Shown one piece after another: positions 52,241 to 60,177 of a stretch of 64,000 bases of DNA. The position numbers were made by a program, and so were the translations under genes. The DNA lies in contig CALVSY010000003.1 in NCBI GenBank assembly GCA_944359725.1, positions 16,499 to 80,498 of the forward strand, given 5' to 3'. The notes beneath the pieces were generated by a model. It searched no databases, was not told the origin of the DNA, and saw nothing but the letters and a program-made list of their open reading frames with translations. This DNA is from an uncultured Bacilli bacterium. Lineage in GTDB: Bacteria; Bacillota_I; Bacilli_A; RF39; UBA660. The stretch's first letter is position 1. Each line of letters begins with the position of its first letter.

Positions 52241-52262
52241 AGAAACCAAATATTTGGTTTCT
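52241..52262 (+). terminator. hairpin after the HerA-like gene
   Basis: Palindrome AGAAACCAAA / TTTGGTTTCT. No U-run follows; the IS left end begins directly after it, so the element may have split a terminator. Confidence 0.6.
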
Positions 52263-52331
52263 CAGACTGTTGACAAAGTAAATTTTGTTAATAGTCTTTT
52301 AATTTTAAAAAATATATAATATAATAAATAT

Positions 52332-52384
52332 GTAAGGATGCTTTATTTTAACCAATTACAAAGCTTACAATCCTTACTTTTTTT
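52332..52384 (+). terminator. IS-internal terminator before the transposase
   Basis: GTAAGGAT (52332-52339) pairs with ATCCTTAC (52370-52377), with inner GCTTT/AAAGC pairing, then seven T. Confidence 0.75.
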
Positions 52385-52436
52385 ATGGAGAAATGATATA
52401 ATATAAGTGGTTAAAATAAAGAAAGTAAGTGATGAA

Positions 52437-54018
52437 ATGATAACAATAAATAAAAATATACAAAGTGAAATCTTAATGACTACTATGGAAGAGATTGTCC
52501 CTAAAAACAGTTTGTTTCGTAAGATAGATAAATACATAGATTTCACTTTTATTTATGACGAAGTAAGAAATTTGTATTGTGAAAACAATGGAAGACCTTG
52601 TATCGACCCGGTTGTTTTGTTTAAACTAGTATTTATTCAAGCATTAGATGGAATAAAATCAATGAGAAAAACTTGTGAAAAAATAAAGGTGGATGCAGAA
52701 TATAGATGGTTTTTAGGCATTCTATTTGGACAAGATACTCCTCACTTTTCAACATTTAGTAAAAATTATGAAAGAAGATTTAAAGGAACCAATATATTTG
52801 AAAATATATTTATAAACATTGTAAAACAAGCACAAAAATATGGAATGCTAAATGATGAGTTCTTTATGGATTCCACGCATAGAAAAGCCAATGCCAATAA
52901 AAATAAATATGAAGATGAATTAGTAGAACAGATTAAAAAGAGAAAATTAGATTTAGAAGAAGAAATAAATGAGGAACGAAGAAGAATTGGACAAAAGCCA
53001 TTTAATTTTAAGGATGAAATAGAAAGGAAACATATTAAAGTAAGTAAAACAGATCCTGAAAGTGGATATTATCACAGGGATAATAAAGAAAAAGGTTTTA
53101 TGTATTTAGAACATAGAACAGTAAATGGAAAATGTAATATAATAACAGATGCACATGTTACAAAGGGTAATTTACATGATTCTGTAGTTTGTACTGAGCG
53201 ATTGGAATATCAAAAAGATAAATTAGGATTAAATATAAAAAAAGTCGGATTAGATTCCGGATATGATACTTACGATATAAAGAAATATTTGGAAGATAAT
53301 AATATATTCGGGGCAATACAATATAGAAATTATGGGCAAGGAAAAACAGAGATGTTAATGTCAATATAAAAATGCAGGTTTATGACAATATAATTATGTA
53401 GGAAAACCTACATTTTTATTTAATCATTTTCCTACATTTTTATATTAACATTAACAAGAGATAAGGAAATGGCAATTTACATATTTAAAAGAAGAAGATG
53501 TATATGTATGTCCTAAAACAGGAGTAATTCTTCCTTATAAAAATATAGACAAGAATGGTTATAAAAAATATTATGATAGAAAACAATGCGAAGTATGTCC
53601 ATATCAAAAACAGTGTTGTGGCAAATCGAAATATAGAATAATAAGAAGGCTAATATGTGAAGAAGTAAATGAACGAGCAAGAGAAAGAAGATTAAGCAAG
53701 GAAGGCAAAGAATTATTTAAGAAAAGGAAAACAACTGTTGAAAGAAGTTTTGGAGATTCGAAACAAAATCATGGATATAGATATACTTTATTTAAAGGTG
53801 TGGAAAAAAACCAAGCATATACACACTTAATTTGTGCTACCCAAAACATGAAAAATATAGCAATAAAAAGGGCAAATATAGATAATAATGTCTATAATAA
53901 TACCAATATTTTTAATAATTTTGTAAAACTACTCAAAAAAGCTCAAAAAAGTTTAAAAGAAAACCTCACATTTTTTCAAATGTGGGGTTTGTCAACAATC
54001 TGGGAGTTAAATTATTAA
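52437..54018 (+). pseudogene. IS1182-type DDE transposase, split by a 100-bp insertion
   Basis: 5' part 52437-53354 (306 codons; PKNSLFRKIDKYIDFTFIYD, FFMDSTHRKANANKNKYEDE, YYHRDNKEKGFMYLEHRTVN, VGLDSGYDTYDI with catalytic acidic positions) and 3' part 53455-54018 (KEEDVYVCPKTGVILPYKN, CEVCPYQKQCCGK). Deleting 53355-53454 exactly rejoins the two frames to about 493 residues, a normal IS1182 size. As it stands the first part runs into the insert and ends at 53369. The 3' frame continues 16 bases past the right inverted repeat, so its stop comes from flanking DNA. Confidence 0.85.
53355..53454. repeat. 100-bp MITE-like palindromic insertion in the transposase
   Basis: Ends are 24-bp inverted repeats, left 53355-53378 (starts TTAATGTCAATATAAAAATG) and right 53431-53454 (starts CCTACATTTTTATATTAACA), differing at 2 positions. 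The centre also holds GTAGGAAAACCTAC. Removal restores the transposase frame without leaving any duplicated bases, so insertion was without target duplication. It has no ORF, so it would need a transposase in trans. Confidence 0.75.
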
Positions 54019-54028
54019 CTCTTTTTTT
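54004..54028 (+). terminator. terminator at the right flank of the IS
   Basis: GAGTTAA, loop ATTA, TTAACTC, seven T. Confidence 0.8.
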
Positions 54029-54083
54029 CTTTATTCATTTTTATAAATGTGTTAAAATATAAATATAATTAAGGAGGTCTTTT

Positions 54084-54542
54084 ATGAAAGAACAAACAAA
54101 AAAAGTTGTTTTACTAGTAGCAATATGCGTAGTTACTTTAGTAGTACTTATAGTAGTTCTTAAATTACATGAAAATAAGGAAAATAATTTATTAGCATCA
54201 TCTGATATAAGCAATTATTTAACCGAAATAAATTATGATGAAATAAAAAATCATGTTATAGAACAACCAAGTGCGATTATATATGTATCAAATAGTAGTG
54301 AGGAATCTACTAAAGATTTTGATAAAATATTTATACCAGTTATAAAAGAGTATAACTTAGAAAACCAAATTATATATATAAACATAAACGAGACCACGTT
54401 AGCGGATCCTTTTTATCAAAATGCTCCGGAACTAGTTTTTTATAAGGATGGAGAAGTTAGTGATGTGTTAGATGTTAGTACTTTAAAAACTAGTGATGAA
54501 ATAAAAAAAATATTAACCGAAAGAAGTGTAATAGGTGATTAA
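54084..54542 (+). CDS. Membrane-anchored thioredoxin-fold protein lacking CxxC
   Basis: 152 residues: one N-terminal membrane helix (about 8-27) and a thioredoxin-like domain (AIIYVSNSSEESTKDFDKIF, IIYININETTLADPF, APELVFYKDGEV). At the place of the redox Cys pair stand Ser/Glu residues, and the domain has no Cys, so it cannot do thiol exchange. Third thioredoxin-like exterior protein of the window (others at 1292 and 30013). GGAGG upstream. Its last 8 bases overlap trmL. Confidence 0.65.
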   Translation: MKEQTKKVVLLVAICVVTLVVLIVVLKLHENKENNLLASSDISNYLTEINYDEIKNHVIEQPSAIIYVSNSSEESTKDFDKIFIPVIKEYNLENQIIYININETTLADPFYQNAPELVFYKDGEVSDVLDVSTLKTSDEIKKILTERSVIGD

Positions 54543-55062
54543 CGTAGTTTTATATGAACCTGAAATACCAGGTAATACTGGTAATATAATGCGTACTTGT
54601 GCTGCTACTAATACTAGGTTACATTTAATTAAACCACTTGGTTTTTCATTAGATGAAAGTTATATAAAAAGAAGTGGTGCTAATTATATTAACGAATGTG
54701 ATTATACCATTTATGAAAATTGGGATGATTTTAAAAGTAAGAATAAAGGAACTTTTTATTATTTAACTAGATATGGTAAGAAGCCTCACACTTCATTTGA
54801 TTATAGTAATAAGAATGAAAACATATACTTGGTGTTTGGAAGGGAATCAACCGGTATTCCACTTGGTATTTTAAAAAATGATTTAGATCATTGTCTTAGA
54901 ATACCAATGACTAATAAGGTAAGAGCGCTTAATTTATCTAATTGTGCGGCAATTATGGTATATGAAGTGTTAAGACAGCAAGATTATAATGACTTATTAA
55001 CAAAGGAACCTTTTAAAGGAGAAGATTTTATAATTACAGGAAAAGATGCTAGCGAAAGCTAG
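54535..55062 (+). CDS. trmL: tRNA (cytidine/uridine-34-2'-O)-methyltransferase
   Basis: SPOUT methyltransferase modifying the wobble base of tRNA-Leu. 175 residues from GTG 54535. Family blocks: NVVLYEPEIPGNTGNIMRTC, LHLIKPLGFSLDE, YLVFGRESTGIP (SAM knot) and RIPMTNKVRALNLSNCAAIM. The knot residues are intact. It is coupled with the preceding gene by an 8-base overlap. Its stop is within the terminator hairpin. Confidence 0.96.
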   Translation: MINVVLYEPEIPGNTGNIMRTCAATNTRLHLIKPLGFSLDESYIKRSGANYINECDYTIYENWDDFKSKNKGTFYYLTRYGKKPHTSFDYSNKNENIYLVFGRESTGIPLGILKNDLDHCLRIPMTNKVRALNLSNCAAIMVYEVLRQQDYNDLLTKEPFKGEDFIITGKDASES

Positions 55063-55071
55063 TGTTTTTTT
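55049..55071 (+). terminator. trmL terminator
   Basis: CTAGC, GAAA tetraloop, GCTAG, TG and seven T. Confidence 0.85.
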
Positions 55072-55114
55072 CATATAAAGCTAATGTAAAACTCATATAA
55101 AAATCATAATTGCT

Positions 55115-55191
55115 GTTTTTCGTTGGACGAAGAACAAATGTTTGATATAATATTAACTGTTATATTTGGGTCAAACTTCGCTTGTACGAAG
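55115..55191 (+). promoter_or_regulatory. promoter and two similar hairpins before the ORF6N gene
   Basis: Hairpin GTTTTTCGT-TGG-ACGAAGAAC (55115-55135), then an extended -10 TGATATAAT (55143-55151), then CTTCG-CTTGTA-CGAAG (55176-55191). The two stems share an ACGAAG 3' arm. The first could be an operator or upstream terminator, the second a leader stem-loop. Confidence 0.5.
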
Positions 55192-55320
55192 AGAAAAAGG
55201 TGAGGTAATTTAATTTAAGTAATGACAAAATATTTAAAAAAGGAGGTTAATTAACTTAAGGTAACAAAACATCACGCCTTAATTTGCATTAAAAAATACA
55301 AATAGGAAAGGATAACAAAT
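55192..55320 (+). other. leader region of the ORF6N gene
   Basis: AT-rich leader with two orphan Shine-Dalgarno-like sites (AAAGGTGAGG near 55197 and AAAGGAGG near 55240) that face no convincing ORF. A 10-codon frame at 55222-55254 (MTKYLKKEVN) lies between them without proper spacing. Confidence 0.35.
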
Positions 55321-55342
55321 TTGAAAAACGAAATAATTTTAT
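55302..55342 (+). repeat. repeated translation-start module, copy 1
   Basis: ATAGGAAAGG (55302-55311) and 26 identical bases at 55317-55342 recur at 56246-56286, so both genes share Shine-Dalgarno, TTG start and first codons (KNEIIL). Confidence 0.85.
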
Positions 55343-56226
55343 CTAAAGGCAAAGATGTAAATAAAAATGAAGAGTCAGTTGAAAATTTGATTTATGAAGT
55401 AAGAGGAAAACAAGTAATGCTTGATAGTGATTTAGCAAGACTTTATGAATGTGCTAACGGGACAAAGACAATTAATTTAGCAGTTAAAAGACATATAAAT
55501 AGGTTTCCTGAAAGATTTATGTTTAGATTAACAAAAGAAGAGTGTGATTATTTGCGGTTTCAAGTTGAAACCACAAAAATAAATAATATGTCAAGGAGCT
55601 TACCTTATGTATTTACTGAGCAAGGCACCATAATGCTTGCAACGGTACTTAGAACAAAAGTAGCTGAAGAAGTTAGTATAAGAATAATGGATGCTTTTGT
55701 AGAATTAAGAAAATACATTTCAAGTAATTTACTTGAACAAAAATATATAAATAATTTAGTTTTAGAAGATCATGTTAAAATTAAAACTTTAGAAGATTCA
55801 TTTAAAAAGATAGAAGAAAAAAGGAAAGTTAACGAAATATATTTTAACGGTCAAATATTTGATGCTTATAATAAAATATTAGAAATATTTAAAATGGCTA
55901 CTAAAACGTTAATAATAGTTGATGCTTATGCAGATAACACGATATTAGATATTATTAAAAAATTAACAACAGATGTAATAATTATAACTAAACCAAATAA
56001 CCTTTTAACTAAGCAAGATATAGAAAGGTATAATAATCAGTATCATAATTTAAAAGTTTATTATGATAACACCTTCCATGATAGATATTTCATATTAGAT
56101 AATAAAGAAATTTATCATTGTGGTGCTAGCATAAATAGAATAGGTTATAAAACTTTTTCTATAACTTTAATGCAAGATAATGAGGTTTGTAGTTTATTAA
56201 TGGATAAGATAAGTAAGATTATATAG
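55321..56226 (+). CDS. ORF6N-domain protein with PLD-like C-terminus
   Basis: 301 residues from TTG 55321 (AAAGG upstream). Residues 20-135 are the phage ORF6N/KilA-N-related DNA-binding domain (YEVRGKQVMLDSDLARLYEC, INRFPERFMFRLTKEE, PYVFTEQGTIMLATVLR). After a coiled coil (140-175), residues 175-300 form a phospholipase-D-like module with H253-D-R-Y-F-I-L-D260, a single HxR/K-type half motif. Such proteins occur in prophages and genomic islands as antirepressors or effectors. It stands next to the RhuM-Doc gene with which it shares its start region. Confidence 0.8.
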   Translation: MKNEIILSKGKDVNKNEESVENLIYEVRGKQVMLDSDLARLYECANGTKTINLAVKRHINRFPERFMFRLTKEECDYLRFQVETTKINNMSRSLPYVFTEQGTIMLATVLRTKVAEEVSIRIMDAFVELRKYISSNLLEQKYINNLVLEDHVKIKTLEDSFKKIEEKRKVNEIYFNGQIFDAYNKILEIFKMATKTLIIVDAYADNTILDIIKKLTTDVIIITKPNNLLTKQDIERYNNQYHNLKVYYDNTFHDRYFILDNKEIYHCGASINRIGYKTFSITLMQDNEVCSLLMDKISKII

Positions 56227-56245
56227 TTTATATTTAAAAATAAAG

Positions 56246-56286
56246 ATAGGAAAGGAGAATAAATTTGAAAAACGAAATAATTTTAT
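56246..56286 (+). repeat. repeated translation-start module, copy 2
   Basis: Second copy of the block described at 55302-55342: Shine-Dalgarno ATAGGAAAGG (56246-56255) and 26 identical bases at 56261-56286 around the TTG start. Confidence 0.85.
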
Positions 56287-57197
56287 TTGAAGATGAAGAT
56301 GTAAAGTTAGAAGTGAATTTAAAAGATGATACTGTTTGGCTTAATAGAAGTCAAATAGCAGAGTTGTTTGAAAGAGATATTAAAACGATTGGTAAGCATA
56401 TTAATAATGCTTTAAAAGAAGAATTGGATAATTCAGTTGTCGCAAAATTTGCGACAACTGCTAAAGATGGTAAAACATATCAAGTCGATTACTATAATCT
56501 TGATATGATAATAAGTGTTGGTTATCGCGTTAAATCAAAACGTGGTATAGCATTTAGACGCTGGGCTAACAAAGTACTTAAAGATTATTTATTAAAAGGT
56601 TATGCAATTAATAATAAAAGATTAGAATATTTAGAAAAAACCATTAAGCTAATTGAAATTGCTAATAGGGCAGATGAAAGATTAGAAAGTGATGATGCAA
56701 AGCACATATTAAAAGTTATTGGTGATTATTCTAAGGCACTTAATTTACTAGATGATTATGATCACAAGAACGTGAAATTAAAAAAAGAAAGCATAAGTGA
56801 TAAAGTAATAACTTATGAAGATTGTAAAAACCTAATAAATACATTAAGATTTAATGAAGAAAGTGATGTATTTGCCTTGGAAAGAAGTCAAGGTTTAAAA
56901 AGTATAATAAACACGTTATATCAGACTTATGATGGTAAAGAAGTTTATTATAGTTTAGAAGAAAAAGCCGCTAATTTTCTTTATTTAATAGTTAAAGATC
57001 ATGTTTTTATAGATGGTAATAAAAGAATAGCAGCAACATTATTTATATATTTTCTTCAGTTTTACGACATTTTATATAAAAATAATAAAAAAATAATTGA
57101 TAACAACACATTGGCTGCTTTGACTATTTTAATCGCGGAATCCGAGCCAAATGAAAAGAATATTTTAATAAATTTGATAACTAATTTTTTAACATAA
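56265..57197 (+). CDS. RhuM-like N-terminus fused to a Doc/Fic domain
   Basis: 310 residues from TTG 56265. Residues 1-110 are the RhuM/virulence-protein DNA-binding-like domain (VWLNRSQIAELFERDIKTIG, YYNLDMIISVGYRVKS, FRRWANKVLKDYLLKGYAIN). The C-terminal half has H246-V-F-I-D-G-N-K-R254, closer to the Doc type (HxFxx(A/G)NKR) than to Fic, and the YSLEEKAANFLYLIVKDH helix. Doc proteins phosphorylate EF-Tu and are toxins; many fused forms lack a separate antitoxin. It probably forms an operon with the preceding gene. Confidence 0.85.
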   Translation: MKNEIILFEDEDVKLEVNLKDDTVWLNRSQIAELFERDIKTIGKHINNALKEELDNSVVAKFATTAKDGKTYQVDYYNLDMIISVGYRVKSKRGIAFRRWANKVLKDYLLKGYAINNKRLEYLEKTIKLIEIANRADERLESDDAKHILKVIGDYSKALNLLDDYDHKNVKLKKESISDKVITYEDCKNLINTLRFNEESDVFALERSQGLKSIINTLYQTYDGKEVYYSLEEKAANFLYLIVKDHVFIDGNKRIAATLFIYFLQFYDILYKNNKKIIDNNTLAALTILIAESEPNEKNILINLITNFLT

Positions 57198-57198
57198 A

Positions 57199-57223
57199 AA
57201 AGGATGCCACTTATGCATCCTTT
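57199..57223. terminator. bidirectional terminator
   Basis: AAAGGATGC, loop CACTTAT, GCATCCTTT, with T tract on one side and A tract on the other; serves the RhuM-Doc gene and the convergent ZnuA-like gene. Confidence 0.85.
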
Positions 57224-58095
57224 TAACCATTTACTTCTAGTTTTATTGAATTTATGTTATCTTGCATAATAGACATATAATCTATTTTATCTTTTCTTTG
57301 TGTTGCACTTAAAGTTGATACTGTATTTAAACTAACCGTTTGTACGTTATATGCACTTTTAAGATTTTTTATTGTTTCGTTTTCTTCTTCATCATCTTTT
57401 AAGAAAATGTACTGGCAAGTTTTATTTGAAAGTAATCTTCTTGCTTCACTAAGAACCTTTTCGGTTAAGTTATTATTCTCCTCTAAAGAAATAACCGTAA
57501 AACCATATTTTTCTAAGTATTTAAAAGTGTTGCTACTTACTATTATGGTTGGGTTATCACTTGATGAGGCAGCCTCACTTAATTCGGCATCAAGTTCAGT
57601 AAGCTCATATTTTAAGTTTTCATAATTCTCACTTATTTTATCTAGTTCAATTCGTTCACTTATGTATTCTTCTAATCCTTTTTTTATGTTAGATGCCATC
57701 ATCAAATAGTTTGATGGATTAAGCCAGCTTTCCGCTACGTCATTAGTATAATTCATTCCTTGTGATGCATCTATTATTTTTAAATTCTTATTTTGATTTA
57801 ATAGTTCTACTGCATAGTCTTTTTCTTTTTGAATGGTTCCGTTATAAACGAATAAATCACCTTTACTATAATCACTTATTTGTTTATCAGTTAAATCATA
57901 ATTTTTATAATTTGTTCCATCCGGATAAATGCTATAAATCGCAATTTCGTCTCCATATAAACTATCTAAAATATATTCTACTGGATAAACACTTGTGTAT
58001 GCCGTCATGGAACTTGCGTTTTCGTCTTTTGAACAACCACTTAAGGTTATCATAACAAAAATAGCTCCTATTATAAGTAATAATTTATTTTTCAT
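57223..58095 (-). CDS. ZnuA-like metal-binding-type lipoprotein without histidines
   Basis: 290 residues: lipoprotein signal (TLSGC, lipid Cys21), then the ZnuA/TroA fold order ([75 protein letters not shown]). The metal-site His residues of the family are missing; indeed no His occurs in the whole protein. No ABC permease or ATPase of the Znu type is adjacent. It may bind another ligand or act in envelope maintenance. Overlaps yidD by 4 bases. Confidence 0.75.
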   Translation of the reverse strand: MKNKLLLIIGAIFVMITLSGCSKDENASSMTAYTSVYPVEYILDSLYGDEIAIYSIYPDGTNYKNYDLTDKQISDYSKGDLFVYNGTIQKEKDYAVELLNQNKNLKIIDASQGMNYTNDVAESWLNPSNYLMMASNIKKGLEEYISERIELDKISENYENLKYELTELDAELSEAASSSDNPTIIVSSNTFKYLEKYGFTVISLEENNNLTEKVLSEARRLLSNKTCQYIFLKDDEEENETIKNLKSAYNVQTVSLNTVSTLSATQRKDKIDYMSIMQDNINSIKLEVNG

Positions 58096-58319
58096 TTTTT
58101 AATCTCCTTTTTTGGTACTGGATCATATCCAAAAGTTCCCCAGGGATTACATTTAAGTATTCTTTTAATACCTAAGAAAACTCCTTTTATAACACCATGA
58201 GTCTCTACAGCTTCTATCATGTAATTAGAACACGTTGGTATGTGCCTGCAGTAACTATGCCATGGTCCTGGTATCTTTTGATATATTTTTACTAATCCAA
58301 TTACTATTTTTTTTATCAT
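58092..58319 (-). CDS. yidD: Membrane protein insertion efficiency factor YidD
   Basis: 75 residues: amphipathic start ([18 protein letters not shown]) and the Cys-containing core [33 protein letters not shown], which are the UPF0161 signature. Assists YidC insertion; usually next to rnpA-yidC, here away from them with the lipoprotein gene. It is divergent from mraZ. Confidence 0.95.
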   Translation of the reverse strand: MIKKIVIGLVKIYQKIPGPWHSYCRHIPTCSNYMIEAVETHGVIKGVFLGIKRILKCNPWGTFGYDPVPKKEIKK

Positions 58320-58381
58320 GTAACTATTCTATCATTATTTTAGAAAAAATGATAGTGTAATGTCATAAAAAATTAATCTTC

Positions 58382-58397
58382 TACTTTACGTAAAGTA
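58382..58397. promoter_or_regulatory. 16-bp perfect palindrome in the yidD-mraZ gap
   Basis: TACTTTACGTAAAGTA, upstream of both yidD and mraZ. Candidate operator for an unknown dimeric regulator. Confidence 0.5.
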
Positions 58398-58450
58398 AAA
58401 GAATTTGTAATATTTTTTGTTTTATTTATATGGACATCTTTAGCCGAAAT

Positions 58451-58497
58451 GTGGTATTATTGTGGTAGCCAGTGTAATTAAGTGGTAGATTGTGGGG
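58451..58497 (+). promoter_or_regulatory. MraZ-box repeats overlapping the mraZ start region
   Basis: GTGGTA at 58451, 58462 and 58482, GTGTAA at 58472 and GTGGGG at 58492: five units spaced 11, 10, 10, 10 bases. The -10 candidate TATTAT (58455-58460, preceded by TGG) lies in the first, and the last is the Shine-Dalgarno. MraZ is known to bind such periodic repeats and repress its own operon. Confidence 0.85.
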
Positions 58498-58504
58498 GAT
58501 AAAT

Positions 58505-58939
58505 ATGTTCATGGGAGAATATCATCATAACATAGATGATAAGGCAAGACTTGTTTTGCCGTCTAAGTTTAGATATGAATTAGGTGATACTTTTGTTATA
58601 ACCCGTGGACTAGAAGGTTGCTTGTTTATCTATTCAAAAGACCAGTGGCAAAAAATCGTAGATAAGTTAAATAAACTTCCGTTTACTAAAAAAGATGCAA
58701 GAACTTTTCTTAGGTTTTTCTTATCTGGAGCTCAAGAAGTTAGTTTTGATAAGCAAGGCAGAATCGCTATTCCCGCGCCACTTTTATCCTACGCAAACTT
58801 AAAAAAAGAATGCGTGGTAATTGGTGTTAATGACAGGCTAGAAGTATGGCAAGAAGACTCCTTCAATAATTATTTTAAAGCAAATGAAGAAAATATATCT
58901 GACCTAGCAGAAGATTTATTTGATAACGTGGAGGTTTAA
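58505..58939 (+). CDS. mraZ: Transcriptional regulator MraZ
   Basis: 144 residues from ATG 58505 (GGGGGAT 58494-58500; the in-frame GTG 58490 lies in the repeats). Begins MFMGEYHHNIDDKARLVLPSK-type, with the two AbrB-like swapped halves (DDKARLVLPSKFRYE and DKQGRIAIPAPLLSYA). Binds its own promoter repeats and controls the division cluster. rsmH follows after 2 bases. Confidence 0.97.
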   Translation: MFMGEYHHNIDDKARLVLPSKFRYELGDTFVITRGLEGCLFIYSKDQWQKIVDKLNKLPFTKKDARTFLRFFLSGAQEVSFDKQGRIAIPAPLLSYANLKKECVVIGVNDRLEVWQEDSFNNYFKANEENISDLAEDLFDNVEV

Positions 58940-58941
58940 TT

Positions 58942-59859
58942 ATGCATGTAAGTGTTTTGTTAAAGCCTTCAATAGATGCTTTAAACATTAAGGAAGATGG
59001 AGTATACGTAGACTGTACTTTAGGATATGCAGGTCATTCGAGTGCAATCTTAAAAAGACTAAAAAAAGGGAAATTATATGCTTTTGATCAAGATTCTGAT
59101 GCAAGAAGCTATAGTGAAAACGTTTTAAGTAAAATAAGTTCTAACTATGAAATAATTCCTAGTAACTTTTCAAATTTAAAAGAAGAGTTAAATAAACGAG
59201 GCGTAACTAAAATAGATGGCGTTTTGTTTGATTTAGGAGTTTCATCACCACAGTTAGACGATGCTTCCCGGGGGTTTAGTTTTCACGCAGATGCACCAAT
59301 CGACATGCGAATGGACAAAAGTGCAAAAAAAAGTGCTTATGACGTTATAAATAATTATTCTTATGATGAATTAGCAAGAATAATAAAGTGTTATGGAGAG
59401 GAAAAGTATTATAAGCAAATCGCAAGGAAAATAACGGAGGAAAGACAAAAAAAGCCGATTGAAACAACACTTGAACTAGCAAATATCATTTCAAGTAGCG
59501 TGCCTTCGAAATATAAAAGACTTACTAATCCATCAAGAAGAACGTTTCAAGCAATTAGAATAGAAGTTAATAATGAACTTGGTATATTACCTGATGCGCT
59601 TAACGATGCTATTGACATGTTAAAAGTAAGCGGAGTAATCGCGGTAATTACCTTTCATTCATTAGAAGATAAAATATGCAAAACGGTATTTAAAGAAAGG
59701 TCAAAAGAGGATCCTTTAGTAAAAGGTCTTCCAAACGTACCTGATGATTTATTACCAGAATTAAAAGTACTAAAAAAAATAAAACCTTCTAAAGAAGAAC
59801 AAGAAAAAAACAGAAGGTCAAGAAGTGCAACTTTAAGAGTTGCGATAAAACAAAGATAG
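58942..59859 (+). CDS. rsmH: 16S rRNA (cytosine-1402-N4)-methyltransferase
   Basis: 305 residues: VDCTLGYAGHSSAIL (SAM motif I), GVLFDLGVSSPQLDDASRGF, DAPIDMRMD and RRTFQAIRIEVNNELG, then ITFHSLEDKICK and the C-terminal NRRSRSATLRVA. All family blocks are intact. GAGG precedes the ATG. Second gene of the mra operon. Confidence 0.98.
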   Translation: MHVSVLLKPSIDALNIKEDGVYVDCTLGYAGHSSAILKRLKKGKLYAFDQDSDARSYSENVLSKISSNYEIIPSNFSNLKEELNKRGVTKIDGVLFDLGVSSPQLDDASRGFSFHADAPIDMRMDKSAKKSAYDVINNYSYDELARIIKCYGEEKYYKQIARKITEERQKKPIETTLELANIISSSVPSKYKRLTNPSRRTFQAIRIEVNNELGILPDALNDAIDMLKVSGVIAVITFHSLEDKICKTVFKERSKEDPLVKGLPNVPDDLLPELKVLKKIKPSKEEQEKNRRSRSATLRVAIKQR

Positions 59860-59876
59860 AAGAAAGAGGGATAACT

Positions 59877-60164
59877 ATGGCTAAGCAAAGAAGAAGAAAA
59901 ACAAAATTCGAAAAAATGATGATAACCCTTACATTTACAACTATTTTTTGCGTGTTCGTAAGCGTCTTCTTTTTTAAGGCACAGTTATCATCAGTTAATA
60001 TAGAAGTAGAAAAACTAAAAGGAAAAGTAACTAAACAAGAAAACATAAATGAAAGTTTAACCATGAAGGTAAACGAACTTATCTCGCTTGAAAACATGCA
60101 ACTAGTTGCAGCACAAAGCGGATTGGAGTATAATAATAATAACGTTATTGTAATACAAAAATAA
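59877..60164 (+). CDS. ftsL: FtsL-like cell division protein
   Basis: 95 residues: basic N-terminus (KQRRRKTKFEK), one membrane helix (about 16-36) and an exterior coiled coil (SVNIEVEK, QENINESLTMKVNELISLEN). Sequence is weakly conserved in FtsL, so the assignment rests on size, topology and its place between rsmH and the PBP. GAGGGAT precedes the ATG. It would recruit FtsB and the PBP to the septum. Confidence 0.8.
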   Translation: MAKQRRRKTKFEKMMITLTFTTIFCVFVSVFFFKAQLSSVNIEVEKLKGKVTKQENINESLTMKVNELISLENMQLVAAQSGLEYNNNNVIVIQK

Positions 60165-60177
60165 GGGTGATTAATGT

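Larger units (their letters stand above)
52263..54002 (+). mobile_element. IS1182-family insertion sequence (interrupted)
   Basis: About 1740 bases between imperfect terminal inverted repeats CAGACTGTTGACAAA (52263-52277) and TTTGTCAACAATCTG (53988-54002; one mismatch). It holds one IS1182-like transposase split by a 100-bp insert. A hairpin with T-run (52332-52384) shields it from outside transcription, and TGATATAAT (52394-52402) is its own promoter. No target duplication is visible at the ends. Confidence 0.85.

Noticed and set aside
55222..55254. Leader peptide MTKYLKKEVN
   Set aside because: Nearest Shine-Dalgarno is about 17 bases away and there is no attenuator structure linked to it.
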